NCBI RefSeq assembly: GCF_965638725.1
Contig: NC_134955.1
Location: 8,527,316 to 8,591,315 of the forward strand
DNA: 64,000 bases
Direction of reading: 5' to 3'
Origin: Aptenodytes patagonicus
Taxonomy: Eukaryota; Chordata; Aves; Sphenisciformes; Spheniscidae
The translations under genes were made by a program, and so were the position numbers. The notes beneath the pieces were generated by a model, which was given only the letters and a program-made list of their open reading frames with translations, was not told the DNA's origin and did not search any database. How positions within the stretch are numbered: the stretch's first letter is position 1; every line of letters starts with the position of its first letter. Positions 50,301-60,373 of this stretch are shown piece after piece.

Positions 50301-53300
50301 TTGTGCCTTCAGGCCATAGTATTAAAGAGGAAAGGACAAACCTCAAACTGTTCAGAGGTTTGGCTCAAAGACTTATCCAAGCCTCTCTGGTCTGGAAGCC
50401 TTACAAGAACTGCCTTTTTGTATGTTTTGTGAATTTTTTTTCTAATTCATTGTTTTGTCATATCTTTAATGACATAAGAATACCCTTTTATAATGGTGAA
50501 TCTTTTGCTTCCAATCCCTGTGAAAAATTTGGGGGCTGGGAAAAAAGCTGCATAACAATTTACCTATTAAGAATGGACTTTTTTTCCTCAACAGATTTTC
50601 ATAGAGATTTTTCCATTCTTTGTTTGGTATCTCATTTAGAAAGATTAATATGCAGTTAAAATCAAGTTTGACAGTAATAATTACCAAAAGTTTTTCAGTG
50701 AGTTTAGCTCAGAAAAAACTGGTTTACGGTTTCCATATTAGAAGTCATCTGAACCCTGAAAGTTCATGCTTGTGTCACAGTTTGAAAGAATAAAAAACTT
50801 TTCTTAGAATCAGAGAATCGCCTAGGTTGGAAGGGACCTTCATAGGTCATCTAGATCAATCTCCTACTCAAAGCAAGTCCACAGAGGTCAGTTACTCAGA
50901 CCTTCTCTAGCCTAGTTTTTAATATCTCCAAGGATGGAGATTCCAGAGTTGCTCTGGGCAGTCTGTTCCAGTGTTTGAACACCCTCATAGTAAAAAAAAA
51001 AACCCAAAAAAACCCAAACAAACAAACAAAAAACCCCCCAAAAAAACAAACAAACAAAAAACCCCAAACAAAAACCAAACCCCAAACTAAAACAGGTTTT
51101 CCTTCTATCAAGTCGAATATAAGGACTCTTTGCAACTTGTGCCTTTCACTTCTCATCCTTCCACTGTGCACCTCTGAGAAGTCTCCTCTGCACCCTCCTG
51201 TTAGGTAGCTGTAGACAATGAGATGCCTGTGTTCTTTTGGCCTCTCCTTGTATGACGTGTCCCAGACCATGCTGGCAGTCCACTGGACTTGCTCCTGTAT
51301 GTCCGTGCTTTGTACTGGGGAGACCAAAACTGGACACAGAACTTCAGATGCAATCTTGTTAAGTGCTGAGTATGGGGGGGGGGGGGGGGGGGGAATCACT
51401 TCCTTGACCTGCTGGCTACGCTCTTGCTAATACAGCCCGGTATGGGGTTGGCCTTTGCCGCAGGAGTGCCCTGCTGTCTCGTGTTGAACCTGTTGTCCAC
51501 CAGGACCCTTGGGTCCTTCTCTGGAAAACTGCTTTCCAGCCAGTTGTCTCCCAGCCTGTACTGGTTATTCCATCCCAAAAGCAGGACTTAATCTCTGTCA
51601 AACCCTTTGATGTCCCTGCCAGCCCATTTCTATATCCTATCAAGGTCCCTTTGAATAGCAGCCCTGCAACTTTTGTGGATTTTTGTTGACTTAAACACAA
51701 AGGAACTGTGTATCTAAACAATCACATAATTAAGATAATTCATCTTACATTTTAATTATTAATGATGGAATGATTACTAGAAAGGTCACAATTAAAATTA
51801 AATCAATAAACTGGTGACTTTGATTAATTTCTGACACTAAATGTAGGAAATAATTCAAAGCTAATGATGGGTTTGACACTAAAACTAGTTGCTTTTTTAT
51901 GTTTTTGGGGCAGAGGGTGGAGAAATTTAAGAATCTAGGGGTTTTTCCATGTATGGCTCCAGTGAGGTTCTATCCAGGATAATTTCTTTTTATGTGATGG
52001 ACACAGGTGTCCATAAAGCAGAAGTGTTTATAGGGGGGGGGATGTAATCACCAGTAGGAGCTTTCACTTCTCAGCACATACCTCCTTTTGATTTTCAATT
52101 TTTAAATTACTTTTTTTAGAAAAATATTACAGATGCAATTTTCATACATGAATATGTATTGCAGCATCATTTTCCTTTTGTTCTTGCTTCATTGCTTGGC
52201 ATAAGGAATTACAGGTTCTAACTGGAACTGCCAGTGTTCCAGCTTCTGCCATTTGTCTCTGAGAACGATGCTGGTTCCATCTTCTCTGTACCTTCCCTTT
52301 AGGCAGTGGGGCACAACAAAAATCTTCCCTCAGCCTAAAAGATCTCATTTTAAAATATCTGGTCGGTAATTCAGCTTCCACTGACAGTACCAGTCTCTTT
52401 AAAACCTGAAAATTCTTTGCGGATGTGTCCTCATTCTCAGTTCAGTTTCTACTGCAGGTTTAGAAAGGGAGTTTTACACAGGTGTGGTCATAAATTAGGA
52501 AAATGAAAAACCAAATAGGAGGTAGCTCCTCCTCCCCTTGCTCCTTCCCCGTTCCTCTCCTAGTACAGTCAACTGAAAAGACTGTTTTGGAGATGGTCAC
52601 TTTCCCATTAATCCAGCATTCCCTCCTGCTCCAGCAATAAAGTCATGATTCTGTATTAAACATCGAGTTATCTTACATAATTTGGTAAATTGGATGCCAG
52701 AAGAATAACCTTACAAATCCACGAGAATAAGCAGAAGCAAGACAAAAGCCTACCAAAATGCTTTTAATAGCGAGCAGAAATGGCAATTGAACACCTTGAC
52801 TACCGTATTATAAGAAAGGAAAAAAATTAATGCAGTGTATTTTTGTCATTCCTTGTTAAGAAAATTCCTTCTTAAAAATAGTTTTAGACCAAAATAAAGC
52901 TTTTAACATGGCCATTAATTTAGGCTTTTCAGTGTGCCAGGTTATACTCTTTAAGTGACAGAAGCGTATGTTCCTTCTCTAGCCACGGATTTTATGGCTG
53001 TAGACCCGCAGCTAGTGCTGGAACACAAGCCTTTTACCACAGATCTTTGAAGTTAATTCTAATCTGCATTGGCTGCAAGTGAAGCAGTATTTTTTGTATC
53101 TTTTTAACAAACATGGCATTTTGTTATGAATATTTTTTGTGTGTGATGTTTTTATAATTTCAAATTAAAGTAAGCACAGTTTTTTTTAAATTAATGCAAG
53201 AGAGTCAAACTTAAGTAATTGTTTAAAAACTAAATAGCCTATTAGAAAAAATTAACTTCTGAAAATATCCAGGTTTTGAGTACTGTGATGATTTTGATAC

Positions 53301-56300
53301 TTAGCAGATACTGTGAACAGTATTTGATTGACAATACATATCTTGAATTTTTTCTAATTATGTGTTTGGGTTTTTTTAAATAATTCCTAAGAATATATGA
53401 CTGATAAAGAGCTAGAAAAATCTTTTAAGTATTATGACTATTTTTACTATTACCATAAACTGTTAAAAGGGTTAAATTTCCATTTACTGCTTGCAACCCT
53501 TTCCCTAAAACTCAGCCTTAAATAGCCCAAGAAATATTTATTGTATCCTCAAGTGAAACTTAAATACCTTTCCTCTTTTACAATTTCTGAATGACCCAGC
53601 AAGGGCTCTAGTAAAGCTTTGCTGAACCAAGCTGCTAATAGTTATTTAATGTTGTTCTGTAGCCTGAAAGAATCTCAGTAGATTTTTCCTTTTAATCTCT
53701 TTGAATTGCAGGCTCATAAACTTCTCTGATGAGCCTGCCAGTGTTTTCTTGGATCCTGCAGTTGAGACAATGGAGCTGCAGAATCCTTTCACCTCTTGTT
53801 GTCAGACAAATCCAATAGACGGCAAAGCCAGGCAGGCTGTACTTCTTGTGAATTAAGATTCGTTTTTCAAGTTACGGTAGATGATCAGGTCTTCACAGTT
53901 TTTCCCTGTATGTTCAGGAACATGTTTCAGAAAGTACAACTCGGCACGCAGAGTTCTACAGCTTGAACAGACGTCACATATAAGTTAAGCCTACCACAGA
54001 ACTCAGTACTGGTAACACCACCAGTCTTAAATAACCTCCTCCGGCAAGGGAGTGAAAATCAGACACTGGTTTACTTCAGAGAACCACTAATGAGAGAGTG
54101 ATGGCTGTAGTAATAATGATGTAGATTAAATAAGGAAGAGCACAAGAAATATTGGAGTCACTAACACACTCTGTGAAAACTGTTAGGTTTGTAGTTCTGC
54201 TTGTAAGCTCCCCAAACTCATACTGGGCTGTGCCTCTGTTTTTAAATAAGTGGCTAAATCTGTTTCTGCTGTCTTAAGGTACATTAGATTGGGTAGTGTA
54301 TTTAATAGGAGAACTAGAAAATAAAAAAGCTTCGTTCAACTCAGGAAAATAAGTTTCTCCTACTTGAACCGGATAAGCAAATAAATGCAGCATACAAAAC
54401 TGACTGACAAGAGCGGTTACTGGATTATGTGCTAAGTTTGGAGACTTCCTGAAGGCAAGAGTACTAATTGAAAATCTACATCTTTTGAGATAACCAGTAA
54501 GACTCTTTCAGACTTGAGCATCAGACTAGGAATAACGATCTCTGTTCAGGCTGGGAATTGTATGAGTGATTAATTTTGCCTGTTGATTTTTTTTAAATTA
54601 TTTTTTTATTTTTAAAATGGTAATTGCAGTAAAGAATTGGAAAAGCTAGTTGAAATTCTGTTTCCCGGGCTTCATATTGTACTATGTTTGGAATAGAAGA
54701 GAGGGTAGATTTTTCCTCAGCCGCCGCCTTCGTTACCTTGCAGGTAACTTTACTTCAGGAAGTACGGAAGCCTCGTGAATTTGCATCTCACCAGTTCTCT
54801 TCACGGTGGCATATGGTCCATCTGCCCTTTTTGTATTTTCTACCAGCAAGACACAACCCAGAACTCCACCTCCAATTCTGTAAAAGTTGTTCTGAGTGAA
54901 ATCCTGCTTCATGAATTCCAAATAGGAAGGCCTGGTTTCTTTTAAACTCAATTTTTTGCTACCTATAAATGAAGCTTAGGAAAATCTGCTCTTCCTACAA
55001 CCTAAGCGAGCGTTTTCCTTTGTGAATTTTTCTTCCCAGTATTAAAAAACCCAGGTGAAACAGGAAGCGCTTGCCTTTTTCACACTGTTCTCACAGCTAT
55101 AGTATTGTCTTCTTCCACCGCAGTGGAGAGAAGAACGTGAAGGTAGGTAGGTAGAGAGACTTCATTTTGATCTCTGCTTTTTTTTTTTTTCTTCCTCAAA
55201 AAAGAGGAGGAGGAGTCTTTACTTCACACAAGGCCTGCTGGAGGAGAGGCCTCTGACTGGGTTGGTGGGTGTTTTCAGGACATTCACGGTTCCTGTTCTC
55301 ATGTTTTGTAGCTAGAAGGCTGTACCAGACTGACTCCAAGTAATGTTAGAGTTATTTGGCAGGAATTAAGACCATCTGACCTTTTATTTTATTTTGGGCA
55401 TTTCATCAGTTAACTGATGTTCTGATCAGGTGTTAAGAAAAATGTTGTTCCTTTGTATAACTAAAACATTACCCATAGCTCTTGTTTATGTAACTGAGAG
55501 CATGCACAACAATGAGAATGACTGATTGATAGGTATATCTTCCAGTTTTCTTTCATCTTTACACTCTTGCTGATTTTTTTCTCTTTTTTGACAGCAGTAA
55601 AGTATTAGGTGTGAGTGGGTTAATTTTCTTTTAATTCTGACTTTTTCATTACAGAATAGGTGTTCAGCAAAGGTAACATCAAGGAGGCTGCATTGATTCT
55701 GTCATTATTTCCAATGTGTCCGATTTGTTTTAATCTCCTTCATTAAAACTAATTTAGATGAGGCTCATTCTCATGGATCTCTAATGGACATTTCTGTTAA
55801 AATTAAAATAGTTAGTTGCAAAATAAAGCCTGGGGCTTAATATTTGGGGTTTTGTGTGTGTGTGGTTGTTTTTTTTTTTTTTAAACTGGCCTTAAATGGC
55901 CAATTTAAAAACTGAAAATGTAAGTATTAACTCTTCTCTTCTCCCCTCCCCAGTTATACATAAGGATAGTTAAAATGCAAGGGGTTCATTTCACTACTGG
56001 GACATTACATTAGTACTTCTACTTATGATACTATACCTTTAAAACATAGAGCTATGAAAGGGAAACAATTAAAAAAAACCCCCAAAAAAACCCAGAAAAC
56101 AACAAAACAGATTGGTTAGATTTTAAGGTTAATTTAGATAATTAACTATAGAGAAAGCTGTGATTAGCTATTGCTAGGATTATACTTTCATAGTAGCCTG
56201 AAACTTCTTTGCAGCAACTTACACTACTTTGTTGTAAGTTAGGAATGTTACTTGGGAATAGCTTGCTTTACATGGTTAACGTGTGAAATCAACTAACAGA

Positions 56301-59188
56301 ATATCGATGCAGGTCTGTTCTGAGTCACTACTTCACTGTTCAAAATCTGATACCAGCTTTTGAAGAGTAAGGTGGTTGCAATCAGATGATGATGTTTGGT
56401 GGTAATGAAGGAAATACTCCATTATCTGATCAGATAAAGGTATTATTTTTCCTGGGGTATTATTGGAGGAGGTAGCTGCAAAGTCTCTTATTCCTTCTTC
56501 TCAGTCCAGAGCAAAGAGCAGTTACATAGAAGAAGCTGGGAACCATTTAGAATACCTTACAATCTAGTGATTAGGTGAGGCAATCTCTTGGGAATTAAAA
56601 TAACATAAAATAATCTGGGTCTCTGACTTTTTCAGCAAGTGCTCAATAAGTAGTTCTGGAATAAGAAATTCTTTCATTGCCAACTTACTTTTCATAGAAA
56701 GCCATAGACAACACTATATGCTCTAGAAAGCTTGATGTTATTAAACTATAAACCTCGTTTAAAAACTCACTGATCCAAGAGAAGGAACGCCTACTTTCTC
56801 AGTAACAACCTGATTTAAACCTTAAATAAGCCCTAAGCTCCTGAGTCTTGCCAAATCTAAGGCATTTCTGCGTATGTGCTAAAGATCAGCTTTCAGCGTT
56901 TCTGGTTCTTTTAAAAAACAGCATTTGGGGAGTTGGAGCTTCCAGGTGTCAGGCAGCAGCTGGGAGGTTTTGTGTAGTAAGTTGTAAGGGGTTTATGTCC
57001 GTGTGTGTCATGTCCCCCCCCTTTTTTTTTAATAATATCTTACGGCTTCACAACTTTGTTGACAAAATCTTACATTGTCAAGTTAAAGAACTTGGTGTGA
57101 ACTTTGTACATCAGGTATGAGTGTGCTGATAAATTGCAAAAAACAATTTGTATTTGTATTGTACAGTTTGCATTTGATAATTTTGACTGTATTGTACACT
57201 TTATTTCATGCTGTACTCTATGTTGGAAGAACCTAGGGGATCAAATGGCAATGGATCTCATGGGTGCAGGCCAGAACTGACCTTCTTTCTGTGCCGAGAG
57301 ACTCTTTATCATAAAAGAACACTTGGACTAGTCTTCCCCTAAAAGTGTTTTTCATTTCTCTTTTGTTAGGAATATCTTTTTGCAAGAATCCTGGGGTTCT
57401 TCTCAAACGCAACCCTAACATTTACTTGGTGCTTATTGGGGGGGGGGTATTTGGCTTCTCCTTTCTAAAGGCGAATGGGTTGCCTAAGAGAGATTGTGGA
57501 GTCACCATCTGTGGAGGTATTTAAAATCTGACCGGACATGGTCCTGGGCAACCTGCTCTAGCTGACCCTGCCTGTGCAGGAGGGTTGGATTAGGTGATCT
57601 TGAGAGGTGCCTTCTGACCTTAACCATTCTGTGATTTTGTGAAAAGTACAGGTAAGCAGACATTCACAATTGCAGCTTGTGGATTTGTAGTTACAGCCAG
57701 GCTTTTAAAAGGTATTTATATCAAAACAAAATTTGCCCCTCATTTCACATAATTGTTTGGATGCACAAAAGTACTGGTTTCAGTAGTGGCTTAATTTCAG
57801 TAATACCTCTTCACCATTTACTTTTCCTGGCTTCCTGGCCACAGTTGGACATTTTCCAGCTTATGCAGAGATACGGAAACTAAAATTTGAGAGAACTGCA
57901 TTTTTAACTGATAATGTGGTCTAGGTATGACTCTCTAGTAGGGACCAGATTGACTGCTAGGTATATAAAACTATTAATTTATCAGTAAGAAATAAGGACC
58001 TGTACGTTATCAGGGTTGAACATCTGTCATGTTTTCTTTATAGAAGATAACCTGTCAAAAGAATGGCCGCTACATGCACAAATTTATCTTGAGGATATGT
58101 CCTGGAACGAAGGTATGAGGAGCGCCTTACTACTTGTTCCCAGTGCCTTTCGTTGTCTCTGCAAATGTTTTCTATTTTTTCTGCATCTTATACTATTATG
58201 TTGTCTTATTGTAAGTTCTGATTTTCTTACATTTTCCTCAGATTTAGCTATTCTGTTCTCTGTGATTATCTGAATTGGAACTTTCTGTGATACTTATTTT
58301 GCATTCCTTCTTCATCTCTTCCCTCCCCACCCTTGCAGTACCACTTTTCACCTAGCTCTCTTCTTGTAGTATAATTGAGTATTTAGATTTCCAGATTCTT
58401 CCCAAATCTTTCATGCATCTTCTTGCTCTTTCTGTGATGATAGAATGCAAGTGTTTTCATACGGATTTTTTTTCATCTGACAGTGTGTTACTTCTCTCCT
58501 TTATATTTCTCTAGCTTTTATCATTTACTTGCTTTTTGGACGAATGGCTGATTTTTTTTTTTTTTTTTTTTTTTTACTTAAGCTGTGGGGGGAAAATCCT
58601 ATCGACTTTCCTTTCTTCTGTTTTATGTTTGTTTCCTGGGTTAGCAGTCTGTTTTGGAACCATCCTTGATCTGTCATATGTATAATTAACACCCCTTAGT
58701 TTGTTCTTAATTGCTCTCTAAAGATCTTGGTACTTTGTCAGAATTAAGTTCTCATTCAGAAATATTCAGTGATGTAGTCCTTTTAACATCTGTCTGTTTC
58801 ACTGATGTGCACCTTTGTATTATTTGCTCTTTTAGAGACTACACTGATGCTGGCTGTTTGGCATAAGAATACCTCACAGTCACTGAAACACATCTTAACA
58901 GTATAGTTATTTTTTGAGCAACAGATGGTAGCACAGGTACTGATATTCACAATCCACACACAAATTATGCTTTGTTATTAAAAGCACCTTTGTGAAGAAT
59001 ATCCACAATAAATTCTTGATTCTTCTCAAGGACTAAAGGCTTTTTTGTTTTCTTTTTTGGCAGATGAACAATGTTACACTCTCTCATGCCGATGTGGTGG
59101 GAATTACACCGTCTTCAAGAGTGAAACCAAAGATGTATCTTTAGTTTGTTGTGACACATGTTCACTTGTTATCGAGATCCTTCAATGA
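22314..59188 (+). CDS. DNAJC24: DNAJC24 (DPH4), J-domain diphthamide synthesis protein; four coding exons
   Basis: Join of 22314-22421, 47770-47908, 58044-58112 and 59064-59188 gives 146 residues plus stop with every junction in phase (human: about 148-149). DNAJC24/DPH4 is a cytosolic J-domain co-chaperone with a CSL-type metal-binding domain. It acts in the first steps of diphthamide synthesis on eEF2 and can stimulate Hsp70 ATPase. Residues about 10-80 form the J domain, with the HPD motif in YHPDKQ at the start of exon 3 and the WKILGNEETKKEYD helix. Residues about 91-146 form the CSL zinc finger, with cysteines in CRCGG and CDTC. All hallmark residues are intact. Introns of 25.3 kb, 10.1 kb and 0.95 kb separate the coding exons. 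The gene starts from the CpG island and converges with IMMP1L. Confidence 0.97.
26439..26459. repeat. A21 homopolymer
   Basis: Uninterrupted run of 21 A in DNAJC24 intron 2. No retrocopy could be identified just upstream, so it may be a simple A-tract and not a poly(A) tail. Confidence 0.9.
28630..28790. promoter_or_regulatory. CCAAT-dense block with inverted repeat, promoter- or LTR-like
   Basis: Within 85 bp there are CCAAT at 28655-28659, CCAATTGG at 28720-28727 (both orientations) and ATTGG at 28735-28739. About 35 bp on comes a TATA-like CTATACAAGA near 28776. The arms CAGCTGGCT (28687-28695) and AGCCAGCTG (28745-28753) form a perfect inverted repeat around this cluster. Spaced CCAAT boxes before a TATA-like site are typical of retroviral LTRs and housekeeping promoters. 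No LTR ends or family match were recognised. Confidence 0.3.
32706..32890 (-). other. Protein-like Lys-rich reading frame of unknown identity
   Basis: The minus-strand frame reads EEPPKGLKSYFKKPFGNY, then ATQQEKIKQLKNRQKLAKER, then RKEMKHFKTYRSMK. The residue mix (charged, helix-forming, non-repetitive) is unlike the hydrophobic low-complexity frames typical of this AT-rich intron. The frame ends at a stop near 32688, after an AAG|GTAAAA that could be a donor. It is antisense to DNAJC24 inside intron 2. It could be an exon fragment of a retrocopy, an antisense exon or chance. I do not recognise the family. Confidence 0.3.
35296..35324. repeat. C29 homopolymer (G29 on minus strand)
   Basis: Uninterrupted run of 29 C in DNAJC24 intron 2. 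The minus strand would be able to form G-quadruplexes. The RNA of DNAJC24 would carry the C strand. Length is likely to vary between individuals and may be affected by sequencing. Confidence 0.9.
43886..44465 (+). mobile_element. Solo LTR of an avian ERVL-type endogenous retrovirus
   Basis: The element starts TGTTGTGGTTTAACCCCAGC and ends AAACCAGGACA, with TG...CA termini. It is flanked by GCTGG (43881-43885) and ACTGG (44466-44470), a 5-bp target duplication with one mismatch. Internal marks include a TATA region (AGTTTATATACTGAGCATGA, about 44201-44220) and a CATATGGTATGGAATATCCC stretch typical of this family in neoavian birds. No internal retroviral genes flank it, so it is a recombined solo LTR. 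Open frames inside it are not genes. Confidence 0.9.
47770..47908 (+). CDS. DNAJC24: DNAJC24 exon 3: HPD loop and rest of J domain
   Basis: The acceptor is TTTTTGATTGGCAG and the donor CGTG|GTAGGT. The exon begins YHPDKQKADAPAGEVEERMQ with the catalytic HPD tripeptide, and continues RFIEIDQAWKILGNEETKK and EYDLQQR. It is 139 nt, entering in phase 0 and leaving with one base (G). Matches to human (YHPDKQ, AGTVEE, KFIEIDQAWKILGNEETKRE) are very high. Reading past the donor gives only a short intronic extension. Confidence 0.96.
50803..51680 (-). mobile_element. CR1 LINE, 3' part, minus strand
   Basis: Read on the minus strand, the element ends with the CR1-type tail (GTCCCTTCCAACCTAGGCGA, then ATTCTCTGATTCT). 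Upstream it encodes HWNRLPRATLESPSLEI, the C-terminal end typical of CR1 ORF2 relatives. The remaining part (to about 51680) matches the CR1 region for the last part of the ORF, for example the dispersed words CCAGGACCCTTGGGTCC and TTCCAGCCAGTTGTCTCCCA on the plus strand. It is 5' truncated and broken by an A/C-rich expansion (50992-51080) and a G run (51374-51393), so it cannot be active. Confidence 0.88.
51374..51393. repeat. G20 homopolymer inside CR1
   Basis: Uninterrupted run of 20 G within the CR1 copy. It is likely a later expansion and a potential G-quadruplex. Confidence 0.9.
57475..57645 (+). mobile_element. CR1 LINE 3' end, plus strand
   Basis: Runs from GGGTTGCCTAAGAGAGATTG through GTCACCATCTGTGGAGGTAT and GGTTGGATTAGGTGATCTTG to the octamer-like tail CATTCTGTGATTTTGTG. 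These are the usual words of a CR1 3' untranslated region in birds. Only the terminal 170 bp are present. Confidence 0.9.
58044..58112 (+). CDS. DNAJC24: DNAJC24 exon 4: linker between J domain and zinc finger
   Basis: The acceptor is TTTTCTTTATAG and the donor GAAG|GTATGA. The exon reads (E)DNLSKEWPLHAQIYLEDMSW then NE and is 69 nt. It matches human EDDLRNVGPVDAQVYLEEMSWNE. The MSWNE end leads into the CSL domain. It enters with two bases and leaves with one. Confidence 0.95.
58552..58575. repeat. T24 homopolymer
   Basis: Uninterrupted run of 24 T in DNAJC24 intron 4, between exons 4 and 5. No obvious retrocopy is attached on the minus strand. Confidence 0.9.
59064..59188 (+). CDS. DNAJC24: DNAJC24 exon 5: CSL zinc finger and stop
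   Basis: The acceptor is TTCTTTTTTGGCAG. The exon reads (D)EQCYTLSCRCGGNYTVFKS, then ETKDVSLVCCDTCSLVIEIL and Q, and stops at TGA 59186-59188. The two cysteine pairs CRC and CDTC that bind metal are both present, as in human YLSCRCGGKYSV and CDTCSLIIEL. The C-terminus is two or three residues shorter than the human one. Confidence 0.96.
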
Positions 59189-60228
59189 TTGTTTCAGTCA
59201 AGCACGTTAAGAGTTACAAACTGTTTAGAAGACTGGACAAACAGCAGACAGCATCTGCTAAGAAATGTATGTTAAAGAAAAGGGGGGCACTACCAGAATG
59301 AGCTCAGTTAGGCTTAAGAAAGGAAATGTGGCCATTTGCTAACATAGCTCTGCAGACACGAGGCTTGGTTATTAAAAACCTCCAGAACAGAACACTAAGT
59401 TCTGTACAACCGGAATATATCTCATGATCTAAATGACATTTCTTTCCCAACAAATGACAGAGTAGCTTCTTTCAATCTCAGTCTATATCAGCTATACCTT
59501 AGGCCCTACCTCTTAGGTTAAATCCTTTTAACAGCTCAGATGACAAAATTTAATCAGGAGGCATACACGTGAGAATGCTTTGAAGATAATGAAGAGTAAG
59601 GTGCATTAATGGGAAACAGGAACATTTTCTATTTAACTTCTTCATTAAATCCTCACAAGGACTTGAGCCTTGGACAGAGGTGGCAGAGACCTGCAGGTCA
59701 ACCAGGCTGGTAGCAGGTCCAGTGCCTACGCACCGGACTGTAACACTGCATCTACATTAATGCTTTTGAAGCAACCCTCTCTGCCATCTGAACAAATGCA
59801 GTCTTCATTCCTTAGAGAAAAACTAACCAGGAAGCTGTGCTCTGGGCCCTACTGGGTATACAGTCCACTGGGCCAAACTAGAGCTGGTTTAAGGACAACC
59901 CTACAAAACACATTAAACAACTAGCAGATCCGGAACCCCACTTGGTGCTGTTTTCAGTTCCAATCCCACACTACTGGCTAATGTAGGCATAGCCTGTGTG
60001 CGGCTCTGGATGTGTGACAATATAATAGTGCATTGGGCCTTTTTCAGCCCCTGTTAACAGTCAGTGCTAACCTTGGCTTGTAGTAAAACCCCAAACTTTT
60101 AATAAATCCAGTGACTAGCCAGAGGAAACAGAGGCATATCATTTTTGTTGATGACAGCAGTATATCATTCCCACTTTCAAGTTAGATGTAATGTCAGAAA
60201 GAGTCATCTTTGTCAAGTAATACTTTTG
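59189..60228 (+). other. DNAJC24: DNAJC24 3' untranslated region and space to IMMP1L
   Basis: No coding potential was seen. An 84-codon plus-strand frame at 59670-59924 lies inside the presumed 3' UTR and has no recognisable domain. The UTR likely runs to the AATAAA at 60101, with an ATTAAA at 59644-59649 as an earlier alternative. Confidence 0.6.
60101..60106 (+). terminator. DNAJC24: Candidate poly(A) signal of DNAJC24
   Basis: First canonical AATAAA on the plus strand after the DNAJC24 stop, about 0.9 kb downstream. Further AATAAA at 60537-60542 and 60659-60664 would carry the transcript antisense through the IMMP1L last exon. Confidence 0.55.
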
Positions 60229-60234
60229 TTTATT
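60229..60234 (-). terminator. IMMP1L: Candidate poly(A) signal of IMMP1L
   Basis: Canonical AATAAA on the minus strand (TTTATT on plus), 70 bp past the IMMP1L stop. If both this and the DNAJC24 signal at 60101 are used, the two transcripts end within about 100 bp of each other without overlap. Confidence 0.6.
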
Positions 60235-60304
60235 CTAAGCAAAAATAGTTCTATTGATTTTAGTAGAAAATATTATGAAAGCTGGCGCTAGTCCCTTAAA
60301 TCTT

Positions 60305-60373
60305 TTAATCATCAAGAAATCTATGGCCATTGGGGCTTGCACGTAGAAATCCAAAGTCATTCAGAGGCCATAT
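60305..60373 (-). CDS. IMMP1L: IMMP1L last coding exon (mitochondrial inner membrane peptidase subunit 1)
   Basis: IMMP1L is a catalytic subunit of the mitochondrial inner membrane peptidase, an S26-family signal peptidase that trims intermembrane-space proteins. The catalytic residues are in earlier exons outside the window. On the minus strand, after TTTTACAG at 60374-60381, the exon reads IWPLNDFGFLRASPNGHRF then LDD and stop (TAA, plus 60305-60307). Human IMMP1L ends IWPLSDFGFLRASPNGHRF then SDD, so only two residues differ. The exon is intact with 22 codons. The next exon was not found up to 64000, which fits the long introns of this gene. Confidence 0.95.
   Translation of the reverse strand: MWPLNDFGFLRASPNGHRFLDD

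Larger units (their letters stand above)
47909..58043 (+). other. DNAJC24: DNAJC24 intron 3 (10.1 kb)
   Basis: Contains two CR1 pieces (50803-51680 minus and 57475-57645 plus), a G20 run, and a motif-rich block at about 55660-55830. A short CG-containing patch at 54717-54735 (CTCAGCCGCCGCC) stands out but no gene could be defined there. No further exon was seen. Confidence 0.8.

Noticed and set aside
50896..51399. 167-codon minus frame with poly-Pro start
   Set aside because: It is CR1-derived sequence. The poly-Pro is the translation of the G20 run and the Gly/Phe stretch comes from the A/C tract.
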